DNA from: Toxorhynchites rutilus septentrionalis
Taxonomy: Eukaryota; Arthropoda; Insecta; Diptera; Culicidae
Length of the DNA stretch: 64,000 bases
Assembly: GCF_029784135.1 (NCBI RefSeq)
Contig: NC_073745.1
Coordinates: 84,229,650-84,293,649 of the forward strand
Direction of reading: 5' to 3'
Shown: positions 43,201 to 52,627 of the stretch, piece after piece
Layout: each line of letters begins with the position of its first letter
Position numbering within the stretch: position 1 is the first letter of the stretch
Translations under genes and position numbers: made by a program
Notes under the pieces: generated by a model
Seen by the model: only the letters and a program-made list of their open reading frames with translations
Told to the model about the DNA's origin: nothing
Databases searched by the model: none

Positions 43201-46200
43201 AGATTAATCGCCAGATCCGGAACGCACAGCACGTCGCTCATTGTGAGGTCACATGTCCTTTCACCGCAATTCACTTCCAGCTTTACCGATCCTTTCGCCA
43301 CGACTTCCACCGCAGCGTTATTGGCCACATTGATCCTAGTAGACACATCCTGTGGGTTTTCCAGAATCTCCTTGTTCCGACACAAATGAACGGTTGCGCC
43401 AGAATCAAAAAACCAATCAGTGTCATTCCTCTCATTCGACTGCACAGCATTAGCAGCATAGAAAGCCGCATTACCTTTCTGGACAGGACGCTTCTCTTTC
43501 TGGCATTCCGATGCAAAGTGTCCGATTTTCTTGCAACGGAAACACTTCACGGTAGACTTGTCGACTTGCTTGCCAGACTTATCCACCTGCTTCTTTGATA
43601 AGTTCTGCTTGCTGAAGAACACACCCTCACTTTCAACCGGCTTCGAATCCGTTAGTACCTTAACTTCTTGCATGATCTTTGATTTCACCAGGTCCCCGGC
43701 AGCGCCACTCCAGACGATTCCAGGCCCAAGATCATTGGATCATATTTCTTCGGTAAACCCTTGAGTACCAAACTACACATCCAGGTATCGTCCACCTTGA
43801 ACCCGACCTCCGACAGCTGGTTACAGGTCACCATGATCTCGTTCACATATTCCTGGGGAGATTGGCAAATGACATCATCGTCCCGCTCGGCTTCTACCAA
43901 GCGAATTCCCGTCAACCTTCGCAGAAGTCCAATCTTACGGGTAGAACCGCTATCCTCGAATGTGTTCCGTAACGCGTCCCATGCTTCCTTCGCTGTCTTC
44001 GCATTTTGAACTAATCCGTAGATGCTCCGGTCGATGTTCTGGCAAATGGTCGCCAGAGCTTGTTCCGACACCTCATCGCTTACTTCCGGATCTCCTTCAT
44101 TACGGTCCTTCACGGCACACCAGGTCCGCTTCTTGATGAGCACCATCTTGGTTGAGAACGCCCAGCAATTGTAATTTTCAGATCCACGAAGCACTTCCCT
44201 CGCGTGCACCGAAACCACACCACCGGGTGGTGTCGATCCGCCAGCTTGGGCTCCAGCATTTCTTCCATCGCCAACAACCGGAATAGACATCTTGCTTTTA
44301 AAAACTTCTTCAAAATCTTCACAGTGAAAAAATTTTCTCTCCAAACAGTGCCGTTTCTATATCAGCTTGCCTGGGCCCATAACCTGATAAAATACATCTT
44401 GTTAAGATGAGGTTTGGGTAACGAATGACAAAAGTAGTTTTATTATAATCAAGGCTTACTACTATACAATAATTCAACGATCACTCTGTAGAAATTAAAA
44501 TACGGGACTGTGTAATGAAATATGCGTTTTATGTTCCATTTTCTGCTGATGTGCATGGCATATGTCACATGTTTCTGAAAACCGAGAATTCAGTTTCAGG
44601 TGTTATTTTTCTTTTGTTGTATTAAATTACAGATTCTGGAACCTGCTCAATTTTCTGACAATTCAAGCAAGTTGTGGTGGCAATATGTGCGTTATCGGTG
44701 CATACATCGGCACATTCTCTGTGAAATTCGTTCACCTACAGGCCAAGTGTTTGCATAGCTAGCTCCATCCGCTCGTAACCCTCTTCAAACTCTAGTATTT
44801 CCCACATGAAGGTGTAAAGCTTGACATCACCTTCTTTAAACTTCAATACATCCAACACAAACGGTATGGCTCATATAACGCTAACCCAACCTCTTCACAT
44901 TCCAGTTCCTCTTACACGAGCTTGATGGAATATCTACTGGAATTGGTACTAGACAGTAGTAGTACGTGTTGAAAAAGTACTAAATCAAAAATCATCAATT
45001 AAAATCAGCTAAATCAAAGCTACAAACTATTTTGAAAACATAACTCAATGAACAAATATCCTTTTGCTTCAACGAATATCTGATACATTGCTTTCAAGGT
45101 CCATAGTCCGATCGAAATCCCGATCGATTAGTATCTGTGGCATCTGACCTAAGATGTTTTCTCTTTATGCGTTCTACACCACGTACTGGAATCGGACAAC
45201 GACTCACTGGAGCCGATATACGCAAACAACCGACCGTTCAAACTGGACCCGATCTGCCTAACAGCTTGGCCACTATGTTAAGCTGATCATAATATCAGTG
45301 CCGATCAGCTGTCTCGCGTGCATCTAATAACTCCCAGCGGATCACGCCATGACGATTCCAAAACACGCATAACAGCGCAGTGTCAGTGTCGTTTCTGTTT
45401 CGCTGCTTCGTTGGCTCTTTCGACAGTAATGCCAATGGCATCTACCGTGGATCTCCCTTTCCGAAATCCGAACTGACTATCGGACAGTCCTCAAACTCCC
45501 TCAGCCTATTGAGGATGATTCTCTCCAAAAGTTTCCCGAGAGTGTCCAGCAGGCATAGACGCTGGATCACCCGGCGTCTTTTCTGGTTTGAGCATTATTA
45601 CTAGTTTTGGTACCTTCCATCGATCCGGAAAGTAGCATTCATCTAGACACTTCTGCATTGCTGTCCTGAACATATCAGGGAGTGCTAGGACTGCCACTTT
45701 TAAAGCTACATTGGGGATTCCTGCTGAGCCAGGCGCTTTCTTCGTTTTGATGCGTTCTATAGCTGCAACTAGCTCATCGTTCGACTCCTCTCTGCGTTCG
45801 GTGTTATCAATCTCATCCTCTCTATATGGCGTGGGTGACCAGGTCGCTGGGTCGTGCTGCGGGAATAATCCCTCCACGATAGTTTTTAGTTTTTCGGGAC
45901 ACATTTCGGAGGGTGTTGTTGGGCCCCTGAGCTTCGGGCCTACCTACCCATGGATTGACGTCCCGGCATAACTCCCTGAAGCAATTAGATTTGCTTCGCT
46001 TAATCGCCCGTTTAAGAGTGTATCTAGCCTCTCTAAATTCCACACTCCGCTCTTCTCTGGAGTCTATGCTTGACCGTTGGAAGCGTTTTCTAGCGCTAAG
46101 GCAGTTGGCTCGAAGCACGCCCAGTGCCTCACTCCACCAATAGGCTGGAGATCGCTTATACCTGGGTTCTCTTTTTCTTGACATTGTTATATAACATCTT

Positions 46201-47230
46201 TTTTGCTAGCGTTTCTTCAGTTCACCAGCTTTCATGTTCAAGACGCCGCTCTCCAAGTATTTCGATGAAAATGTCCTTGTGAAAGGTTCTTGTCTTCCAC
46301 CTGCGCGGGTATGTCCTATTTATCCGTACTGTCACGGAGTTTCGTTGGCCAATGGTATAACGGATGGCTTGATGGTCACTGTGGCTGTATCCTTCGCATA
46401 CCCTCCACCTCATTTTCGTCATTAACGACGGACCAAGAAAGTCAAATCGATGATGGACTCTCGACCATCTCGGCGGAAGGTACTAGTGGTACAAGTTCAA
46501 GTGAATAACAAAAAATTGTCCCAAAACCAGAATTTGATGTTTTTTCATTACAATTTGTATTATGTGGAAATACCTACTATTTGTAAACCAACTCTGCCGA
46601 TTGGCGTTTCAATTGGTGGGACCAATTCGTTACCGGACCGGACCGTTTCGGATTCCCGGAATTTAAACTCCGGCGTAATGACGTTGAACATATGCAGCTT
46701 TCGATAGGTGCCCACGATTTCTCCTTTGTCATCGATCACAACGTGCGTGTTGTAAATATTCTTAACACCCCCTCCAACCGCCGTCGCCTCATCCACAATT
46801 GATTCATGAACTCCACCGAGTGACAACCACAGGCCGTGTTCCCGGGCAAGCCGCTTGTACTCGGCCACTGTTTGGCCAGTTAATGGTTCCGAAAGGCGGA
46901 GGGTTTCTTCGCGATTGCTACCCACATAATCGCAGCATTCCGGGAAGAATACAAACTGAAAACGATTGTGATTAATTATGGACTTATAGAAGGGTTGAAT
47001 CGCAAATCAATTACCGTCGCTTCCTGACTCTTGGCTTTCTCCACGGCTGATTTCACTTGACTCATATTATGTAGCTTATCATTGGTGGATCGCATCTGGG
47101 CAATTGCAATCTTTGGCTTATTACTGAAACCCAAGCTAGCCATAGTTCTGCAGTATACCAGCTTCGTCGATTGGCTGCTGAATGATTTGACTAGCAGACA
47201 ACCGCCACTACGCAACAATGATGAACGCAT
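37290..47230 (-). CDS. NitFhit: NitFhit: nitrilase-Fhit fusion protein
   Basis: Four coding exons give 481 residues: 47230-47015, 46955-46578, 38226-37725 and 37639-37290, all with GT/AG introns in the minus sense and phases that join exactly. Exon 1 has a Ser/Arg-rich leader that could target mitochondria (MRSSLLRSGGCLLVKSF), then PKIAIAQMRST. Exon 2 carries the nitrilase Glu in FFPECCDYVG and the Lys in YRKLHMF. Exon 3 opens with the nucleophile in CYDVRFSEA, so the active-site Cys is the first residue after an 8.35-kb intron. The Fhit domain begins late in exon 3 (FGTCDILKEMVFYSSEHCYAFVNIRC, split by the last intron at PG|HVLVSTKR) and has QTVFQVHCHVMPR, where family members usually have HxHxH. 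In flies and worms the fusion joins a deaminated-glutathione amidase-type nitrilase to a diadenosine-polyphosphate hydrolase. A 59-bp intron (47294-47236) probably lies in the 5' UTR. The gene is head to head with the gene at 47475. Confidence 0.9.
38787..39274. mobile_element. 488-bp hAT-like MITE with 8-bp TSD
   Basis: The termini TAGTGATCCCCG and CGGGAATCACTA are inverted repeats. The flanks are CCTGGAGG on both sides (38779-38786, 39275-39282), an 8-bp duplication as made by hAT transposases. Subterminal CGATTAATCG repeats occur on both sides. Excising it and one duplication restores a normal minisatellite unit (AAGGTGCCTGGAGGAAATCG). A degraded relative of its right part is at 59595-59665. 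Confidence 0.9.
38981..39102. repeat. internal foldback in the hAT MITE
   Basis: CCTGAAAATCAATTATCTTT ... TACGCTCCCCTAAACTCG ... GAAGCTCA (38981-39031) is repeated inverted at 39049-39102 (TGAGCTTC ... GAGTTTAGGAGAGCG ... TTGATTTTCAGG). Arms are about 50 bp with roughly 90% complementarity and a loop of about 17 nt. It may be a separate foldback insertion or part of the MITE. Confidence 0.75.
39905..39960 (-). mobile_element. probable LINE 3' end with poly(A)
   Basis: On the minus strand AACCAGCCTAAGACTGAAAA, TCTCTCTAATAAAGAC and a run of A form a typical 3' terminus with a polyadenylation signal. No coding part is present, so the element, if real, is severely 5'-truncated. It lies between the minisatellite element and the copia LTR. 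Confidence 0.4.
40102..40211 (-). repeat. copia 3' LTR
   Basis: It begins (minus sense) TGTTAGAATAGTAATCG and ends TTTTATCA, the usual TG...CA. It contains ATAATAAAAC, a possible polyadenylation signal. Confidence 0.85.
40230..44290 (-). pseudogene. copia Gag-Pol polyprotein, broken
   Basis: The first ATG is at 44290. Gag follows (44290 to about 43700; RGSENYNCWAFSTKMVLIKK, LRRLTGIRLVE). A frameshift occurs near 43700. Then come the zinc knuckle CFRCKKIGHFASEC (about 43544), protease WFFDSGATVH (about 43410), the integrase HHCC domain (LWHRRMGHLS ... CVPCIEAKHC) and the acidic residues of HSDLCGPM and RTDNGREYV. An in-frame TAA (42584-42582) interrupts integrase just before PEQNELAERMNRT. 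Reverse transcriptase follows with ITAFLQGDL and YVDDLLVF (about 41180). A TGA (40775-40773) replaces the expected Trp after NPGNVH. RNase H closes with GYSDADWAN, STMEAEYMAVS, IRCDN and KHIDIRHHFIRE, ending at 40230. The family uses one uninterrupted polyprotein, so this copy cannot move unaided. Confidence 0.9.
44371..44384 (-). other. copia primer-binding site (internal initiator tRNA)
   Basis: The plus strand reads CTGGGCCCATAACC, directly against the LTR edge. That is the anticodon arm of insect initiator tRNA-Met around its CAT anticodon. The element RNA is therefore complementary to the inside of the tRNA and not to its CCA end. This is the priming mode known for Drosophila copia, which uses a 5' half fragment of initiator tRNA-Met ending at these bases. 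Confidence 0.75.
44385..44494 (-). repeat. copia 5' LTR (outer tip diverged)
   Basis: It shares the stretch from TGATAAAATAC to CAATAATTCAACGAT (plus sense) with the 3' LTR with only two mismatches. The last ~15 bp read CACTCTGTAG and so on, instead of TACTATTCTAACA. Confidence 0.8.
44495..45200. other. intron sequence, nothing recognised
   Basis: This part of NitFhit intron 2 lies between the copia element and the R1-like LINE. No motif or repeat was identified. Confidence 0.35.
45200..46430 (-). pseudogene. R1-like LINE fragment
   Basis: The minus strand carries the end of an endonuclease (CEGYSHSDHQAIRYTIG, with the SDH motif), the linker (RSPAYWWSEALGVLRANCLS, RAIKRSKSNCFRELC), the start of reverse transcriptase (IERIKTKKAPGSAGIPNVAL, CYFPDRWKVPKLVIMLKPEK) and GFRKGRSTVDAIGITVERAN. 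Beyond the fingers region it decays near 45380 and the YADD core is absent. Frameshifts separate the blocks. The motifs fit the R1 clade. It is an old passenger in NitFhit intron 2. Confidence 0.8.
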
Positions 47231-47474
47231 TCGAACTGAAACCAAACAAGTATTATGATAAATTTATCAGAATAAATATTAGAAGCGCTTTTACCTGGCT
47301 CTTATCACCGTATCAAAACAAGATCAGCTGTCTATAAGCGATGACCTTCGTACATAGAATGTGAATTTACCCCATTTTGATTCAATTTTCTTATGTTCCT
47401 CACAGAAACGTCAAAATTTGTAAATAAACACACTATCAGGTAAATGTTTTTGTAGTGCGCGTCGAACTTCGGCC
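47231..47474. promoter_or_regulatory. shared head-to-head promoter region
   Basis: Only 244 bp separate the start codons of NitFhit (minus) and the gene at 47475 (plus). No TATA box is evident for either. The minus side contains a likely 5' UTR intron (donor GTAAAAG at 47294, acceptor TTTGGTTTCAG at 47236). The plus start has a favourable context (GGCCATGG). A bidirectional promoter is inferred from spacing alone. Confidence 0.45.
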
Positions 47475-48135
47475 ATGGATTTCAACATCTCGAACAAAAC
47501 TAAAAATAATTCTTCGATTTCGAGGAAAAAGCCGTCGAAATCTCAAAAGGCCAAACTAGCCACACAACGGTTGCTCAAACTACGCCGCAAAACATTCCCA
47601 ACGCATAAAATACCACAATCGAAGCTGAAGAAGGCGCTAGACTTCCTAGAAAGCAAACCGGAACCGGAGGCGACCACCGAACCAAGGTACCCCATGTGCT
47701 TCGGAAATATTGCGTACCAAGTGAGCACGTCCCGATGGGTGAACAACTTTATGTCCGATACCCAGAACGTGATGCGTGTGGCGTGTCAGTGCGCCGAACG
47801 GGGCCAGTGGACTGACTTCATGAAAACGGTCCAGATCCTGTGCGAAGATCCACGGTTCTACGATATGCATGCTGCTTTGAGGGTTGTTTTTTTTGCGTGA
47901 AATTTTATTCATTGTGTTTGATTTTTTGCTATGTGTTGTATTTCAGAATGCCTTTTTTGGGATCATTGCAGATCCCAGTTTGGACGATCGATCTTTCTTA
48001 GAATCATACTTGTATTCTAATCCTCGCTGTAAGAATCCAGGAGATGTCGAATACTGTATCAGCAAAATCCTAGAAGTATTCCAAGGGATTATGATTAAGT
48101 CAAATCTGCGAAGTAAGGAGGATGATGATGATTAG
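47475..48135 (+). CDS. uncharacterised two-exon protein (198 aa)
   Basis: Exon 1 is 47475-47882 (136 codons) and exon 2 is 47947-48135 with stop TAG. The 64-bp intron has GT at 47883 and a TTTCAG acceptor at 47941-47946; the phase is 0 and the frame continues as MHAALR|NAFFGIIADP. The N-terminal ~55 residues are strongly basic (SRKKPSKSQKAKLATQRLLK), as in a nucleolar or RNA/DNA-binding tail. The rest looks like a helical domain (TQNVMRVACQCAERGQWTDF, ILCEDPRFYD, DVEYCISKILEVFQG), and the C-terminus is acidic (KEDDDD). No signal peptide or membrane segment is seen. I do not recognise the family. A polyadenylation signal AATAAA lies near 48416. Codon use and clean splicing support a real gene. 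Confidence 0.8.
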
Positions 48136-48980
48136 CAGGTTTAGTGCAGTATAAACTATGAAATAGGCTATATGTATCGTATGATTGAACAAAAATATTA
48201 ACTGTGATCCAAACATATGAAAAATGTTGTTTTTGTCTCGATTTCAAAGTGGATTTCTATTGAATATTATTAGCGCACGCATTAAAAAATGGACCAATTC
48301 TGGATGGCAATGTAATAAAAAAAAAAGTGGATTACATCTTTGATATAACCGCAAGGTTGACGTGAGACGGCCGTTGGCTTAGCTCATTTGTTTGTAATAA
48401 TTAAACTAGTGATTGAATAAAACAATCTCTGAATTCAATTGAATCTAACATATTTGTAAATGAAGAGTTTGAACAAATTCCATGTAAGGTTATTTCATGC
48501 ATAGTGATAGATTACGTTCTTCGTTATACAAGTAAATTTACCGTCCGTCCGTTATCGTTTTACGCAGAGATGATACCTTGGTTATTCCATTCATTTATAG
48601 TGGACTTCCAAAATATGTGAACGGAAGAATTGTCAAACGATCATTGTATTAAAGTCAATTGAAGGTATTGCCACTCCAAAAGGTACGTACTTCTCGAATC
48701 GCGAATTTGCTTGATTTAATGAACTTCAGGCACCCAGATTCGATAAAGACCTGTACGTTGAATCCATACTGTTGAATCAATCGACGTTATCACAGCAAAT
48801 GGCTATCAACATGTTGCCGAGCGAAACGGTGTAAATGTTCAGTGGGCTGAAGATATGAAGGCATATCTTCCAATGCCGTCTTGAATAACCCAGCCAAAGC
48901 GTTGTGTCCGTAATCGCTTTTGTATTTCAATTATTTTTTGTGTATCAACGAATTCAACTTTTTCATACAATAAAGTCTAT
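48136..48980. other. 3' flank, gene-free
   Basis: It includes the probable poly(A) site of the upstream gene near 48416-48440. Nothing else was recognised. Confidence 0.4.
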
Positions 48981-48984
48981 AAAT

Positions 48985-49035
48985 CTAAAATGTCATTCGC
49001 TTCTATGCTGATTTTCCCAGGCTTTTCAGATTAGA
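48985..49035 (-). mobile_element. terminal remnant of the minisatellite element
   Basis: TCATTCGCTTCTA ... ATTTTCCCAGGC ... AGAAGTC is the reverse complement, with changes, of the end of the element at 39745-39805 (GACTT... CCTGGGAAAAT ... TAGAAGCGAATGA). Confidence 0.45.
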
Positions 49036-49372
49036 AGTCCATGTTATGGAACCAAATTCCGGTCTACACAAACGCAAGCGAGTACGAAATATTCGCAGCT
49101 TGCATGGATTTGCGATTCCCGGAAAAAATCACGAAGGAAATGAGAGTTATGGAAATAGCCTCAGAGAAAAAGCATAATGTCTCAAAAGCCTACCAGAAAA
49201 ATGCTAACGTGGAAAAAAGCCTCATTGGTGTAAATGCCCCCTAAAAAAATGTTTTTATTGACCCTAAATTCCTATAAGTGTGAAAATTTCTTCAGATCAT
49301 GGCATAATAACGGAATTGCAAAGAATGATTTCAACACGAAAAATAACGGAGCAAACGTAATGCACCAGAAAC

Positions 49373-49650
49373 CAGCAAACATTAAATCGTATAACTAACG
49401 TATATATATATCATCATATACCCCGTATTTTGGGCGGAATATGATGCGTCTAACTGTCATATACATATAAGCAAAAGTGGAGTTAATATACCCCCCATCA
49501 AACATTAAGTCGCATAACAAGCGTATATATAACATCATATGCCCTAAATTTTGGTTGGCATATAATGCACCTGACTGGCATATGCATGCAAAAGTGGAGG
49601 CCATATACATACTTGGAACGTGCAAAATTATACGATTTAATGTTTGCTGG
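49373..49650. mobile_element. CAGCAAACATTAA TIR element 1
   Basis: It starts CAGCAAACATTAAATCGTAT and ends ATACGATTTAATGTTTGCTG, i.e. terminal inverted repeats of about 20 bp. Its inside is a direct repeat (second start-like motif at 49498). It is followed after only 1-2 bp by another element start in the same orientation. Confidence 0.7.
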
Positions 49651-49651
49651 G

Positions 49652-50745
49652 CCAGCAAACATTAAGTCGCATAACAAGCGTATATATAACATCATATGCC
49701 CTAAATTTTGGTTGGCATATAATGCACCTGACTGGCATATGCATGCAAAAGTGGAGGCCATATACATACATGGCAAATGCTTATATGCAACTTTGACCGA
49801 CTATAATAGCGATTATGTTGAAATTGAATTGCGATCTAATATGAATACCCAGCAAACATTAAATCGCATAACAAGCGTATATATTACATCATATGCCCTA
49901 AAATTTGGTTGGCATATAATGCACCTAACTGGCATATGCATGCAAAAGTGGAGGCCATATACATACATGGCAAATGCTTACCGAATTTGTTTGGATGAAT
50001 ATGCAACTTTGACCGGCTATAATAGCGACTTTTGCCATAGTCATATACGATTTATTACAGACATAGAAAAAAAACAAATGGCGCAAAATATTTTCGTGAA
50101 ATGTTTATTATTGCCTCACGAATCACCATTTTTTTATATGAGTATTTATGTTTGTAGAAATAATACTTGTTTGATTGACTTGTGTTGGGCGTGGAATATG
50201 AATGTTTAAAATGGCACAGATTAATGTTTGGTGAAAACTGCTCCGATGTGGGTTCGAACTCCGGTCGTTTGGATTATCATCCACCAGCTATCTCGCGCGG
50301 CTATCTGAAATTTAATTCAACAGCGGTTGAAACTTTCGAGTGCATCAGAATTTCATTGACATTTCAATATGATGTAATATGTTCTTTATTAGGATCTAAT
50401 ATTATTTACTGTTTCATGATTTTCTTCAGCATGCAACACGATTTTCTACAGTACTGAATCGATTTAAATTATACGCTTATACGACACACAAACTGCATCA
50501 GCGTAATATATGCATATGATGCGGATTAAATATATTTTACGACAATGTACATCATAAAATTGATGTTTGTTATACCGAATTGCGACTTAATTTGATAATG
50601 GTATACAAAATCGAGTTTTTGCATTTTATGCGATTTCAAATATACACGATACATACTTTGATTGATATTATATGCGATTATGATTTATTCTGATTTCTTG
50701 TAAGACTTAGCACGTGCAGAATTATACGATTCAATGTGTGCTGGG
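49652..50745. mobile_element. CAGCAAACATTAA TIR element 2 with tandem core
   Basis: It starts CCAGCAAACATTAAGTCGCA (49652). A 197-bp unit repeats at 49850, each with TATGCCCTAAA, TTTGGTTGGCATATAATGCA and GTGGAGGCCATATACATAC. It ends ATTATACGATTCAATGTGTG then CTGGG at 50745. The long plus-strand frame at 49565-50209 exists only because the unit has no stop in one frame; it is not called as a gene. Confidence 0.65.
50225..50310 (-). mobile_element. tRNA-like relic (possible SINE head)
   Basis: On the minus strand AGCCGCGCGAGATAGCTGG could be a box A region and GGAGTTCGAACCC is a good box B, with ATGATAATCC between. No cloverleaf with a standard acceptor stem could be drawn, so it is not a tRNA gene. 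It lies within TIR element 2. Confidence 0.3.
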
Positions 50746-52627
50746 TACATACATCATAATTGCATGCGAATTAGCTTGGATGATTGGTCATGCGGATAGA
50801 ATCAAATTGGTTGTCAAAAAGAATCCATTAGAAATGCTTAAAATTCGAATCTGTAAAAAGATGAAGAAGATAGACACGTGAACGATTGTTTTTGTAATGC
50901 ATTCAATAATTTAAAATTGAGGGACTTGCATTCTAAAGGGGTGTAAGTGACTTGATCGATTTCTCTTCATCAGCTTTTTATTTAGTTAATAACTCGACTG
51001 CAAAAACGTTCCAAATTAAGTTTGCTATAGAATCCGATAGATGAGGTTCTGACCTATCTTCCACATTGTCAAATACAGCTGGGAATGTATTTGCAGCGAA
51101 GTTATGACCAAAAGAGAGAGTCGATGTAGAGAAATCGATCAAATCTCTTACACCCCTTTCATTCTAAGCCCCCCAATTAATAGCGCGCAACTCGATTTGT
51201 TTACATTTGTTACTTACCTTTTTCAAAAGTCAGGCAAGAATTCATTGCATTCAACCATGAACGAGAGTTTCTCGCTTGAGCTTTAGGTTCTTGTATCTGT
51301 GGGTGCACCCGTGGTCGAGTGGTTAACGTCTCACAAACAACAAAGCGACCTTTACTTCAAATTCGAAAGGTCTTCAAGCGGTCTGAATACATATTGTTGT
51401 AGTGATAACAATAATAATCAGTCTTTAGAACGAAGTGCTGATATTTGGATTGTTGTTTATTAGTTAGTTTCAAATTTTTATAGTGCAACGTAATATGTCC
51501 AATGTGCAAACGCGGGCAGTCAAAACGTCCAATGTAACATTTTTCGCTCCGAGGCTTCAACCTTAATCTCAAATCACGGAACAATAGTTACGATTGGTTT
51601 TACGAAGTTATTCTTGACAGCTAGTGGTGAAAACAGTGATAAAGATTGATAGCTTTTAAGACAATTCGCGAAATAATGTTCGGGTCTTCAACTACGTTTT
51701 TCTCGAGTTGGCGAAAATGTTACATTGGACCTTTTCAAAAGTTACGCGAGAATTCAGTGTACTACTTTGAATCAATTTATATGTTCATACGAATCACAAA
51801 CTGCATCAGCCTGATATGCATATATAATTTCGTATGGATCGATTTAACGATAGTGTATATCTGGGTCATGCGGTTTGAATCAAATAGGTTGTAAAAAAAA
51901 ATCTAATAGAAATGTCAAAAGGGATCAAATATTCAGGACGGGAAAAAGTATCACTTTTCTTACAATAAATCGCTACATAGAGAAAGTATTGTTATTAAAG
52001 TTGAAAATAAACGAACTACATTTTTTCATAAAACGCTAGCATTAAGCGTTTCAAATCATTCGAGATACTGACATTTCAGTATTATTGACTTCTAAACATA
52101 TATAAACATACATAAATTAAACATATAAATTAAAATTCAATTAAACTTCTCGCCAAATATTAAGTATTTATTATTCTGAACGATAGAACTATATTATTTG
52201 AACTTTTTTCTTTCATTAAAACAACTAAAAATGCGAATTACACAAATTACAACATTATTTCAATTCTGGTTCGGTCAAAAAGGTACATAAACAAAACCTG
52301 ATTCACGAAAGCTTCTTCCTCACTCATTTTATAGGAGAAACATCTGACAGCATGCGGAAAAAAGACAGTATGAGGAATATTTAAGGTGCAATGAATTTAT
52401 TTTAGTGCAAAACGCACTTGAAAAATAAATTTAATTTACTCCACATGACCCAGGTGTATGTCATAAAACAGTTGGTTGCTACATCGAATTGAGGCTTTAT
52501 CTATAGTGATAAGTTAAACTGAGGTTTTTGCATTTTATACGATTTTAGATGTACACAATGCGTTCGTTGATCGACATTTATATGTGACTTAAAATATGCC
52601 AATTTATGCAATTTAATGTTTGCTGAG
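50746..52627. repeat. rearranged duplicate of TIR element 2 tail
   Basis: Blocks of 50460-50910 recur in order at 51770-51920 and 52441-52627: ACAAACTGCATCAGC, GTCATGCGG..GAATCAAAT, AGTTTTTGCATTTTATGCGA / AGGTTTTTGCATTTTATACG. The last ends GCAATTTAATGTTTGCTGAG at about 52627, an element terminus. A segment at 51196-51260 is also echoed at 51725-51760. It is a degraded copy or copies of the same family. Confidence 0.5.

Larger units (their letters stand above)
40102..44494 (-). mobile_element. Ty1/copia LTR retrotransposon
   Basis: A complete minus-strand element of about 4.4 kb lies in NitFhit intron 2. The 110-bp LTRs (3' copy 40102-40211; 5' copy from 44385 to about 44494) run TGTTAGAATAGTAATCG to TTTTATCA in the element sense. 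They are nearly identical over about 95 bp, but the outermost bases of the 5' LTR have diverged. The primer-binding site abuts the 5' LTR (44371-44384) and a purine tract ATTAAGGGGGA (about 40212-40222) abuts the 3' LTR. The gag-pol frame lies between. High LTR similarity suggests a recent insertion, yet gag-pol has three disabling lesions. No clear target duplication was found. Confidence 0.9.

Noticed and set aside
49565..50209. A 214-codon open frame on the plus strand
   Set aside because: It is periodic: the same peptide blocks repeat with the 197-bp unit. It exists only because the satellite unit lacks stops in one frame.
50225..50310. Functional tRNA gene
   Set aside because: It has a B-box-like segment but no acceptor stem or full cloverleaf, and lies inside a transposable element.
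51301..51325. tRNA Ser/Leu-like start (CCGTGGTCGAGTGGTTAACG)
   Set aside because: Only an A-box-like stretch is present; no convincing B box or stem, so not called.
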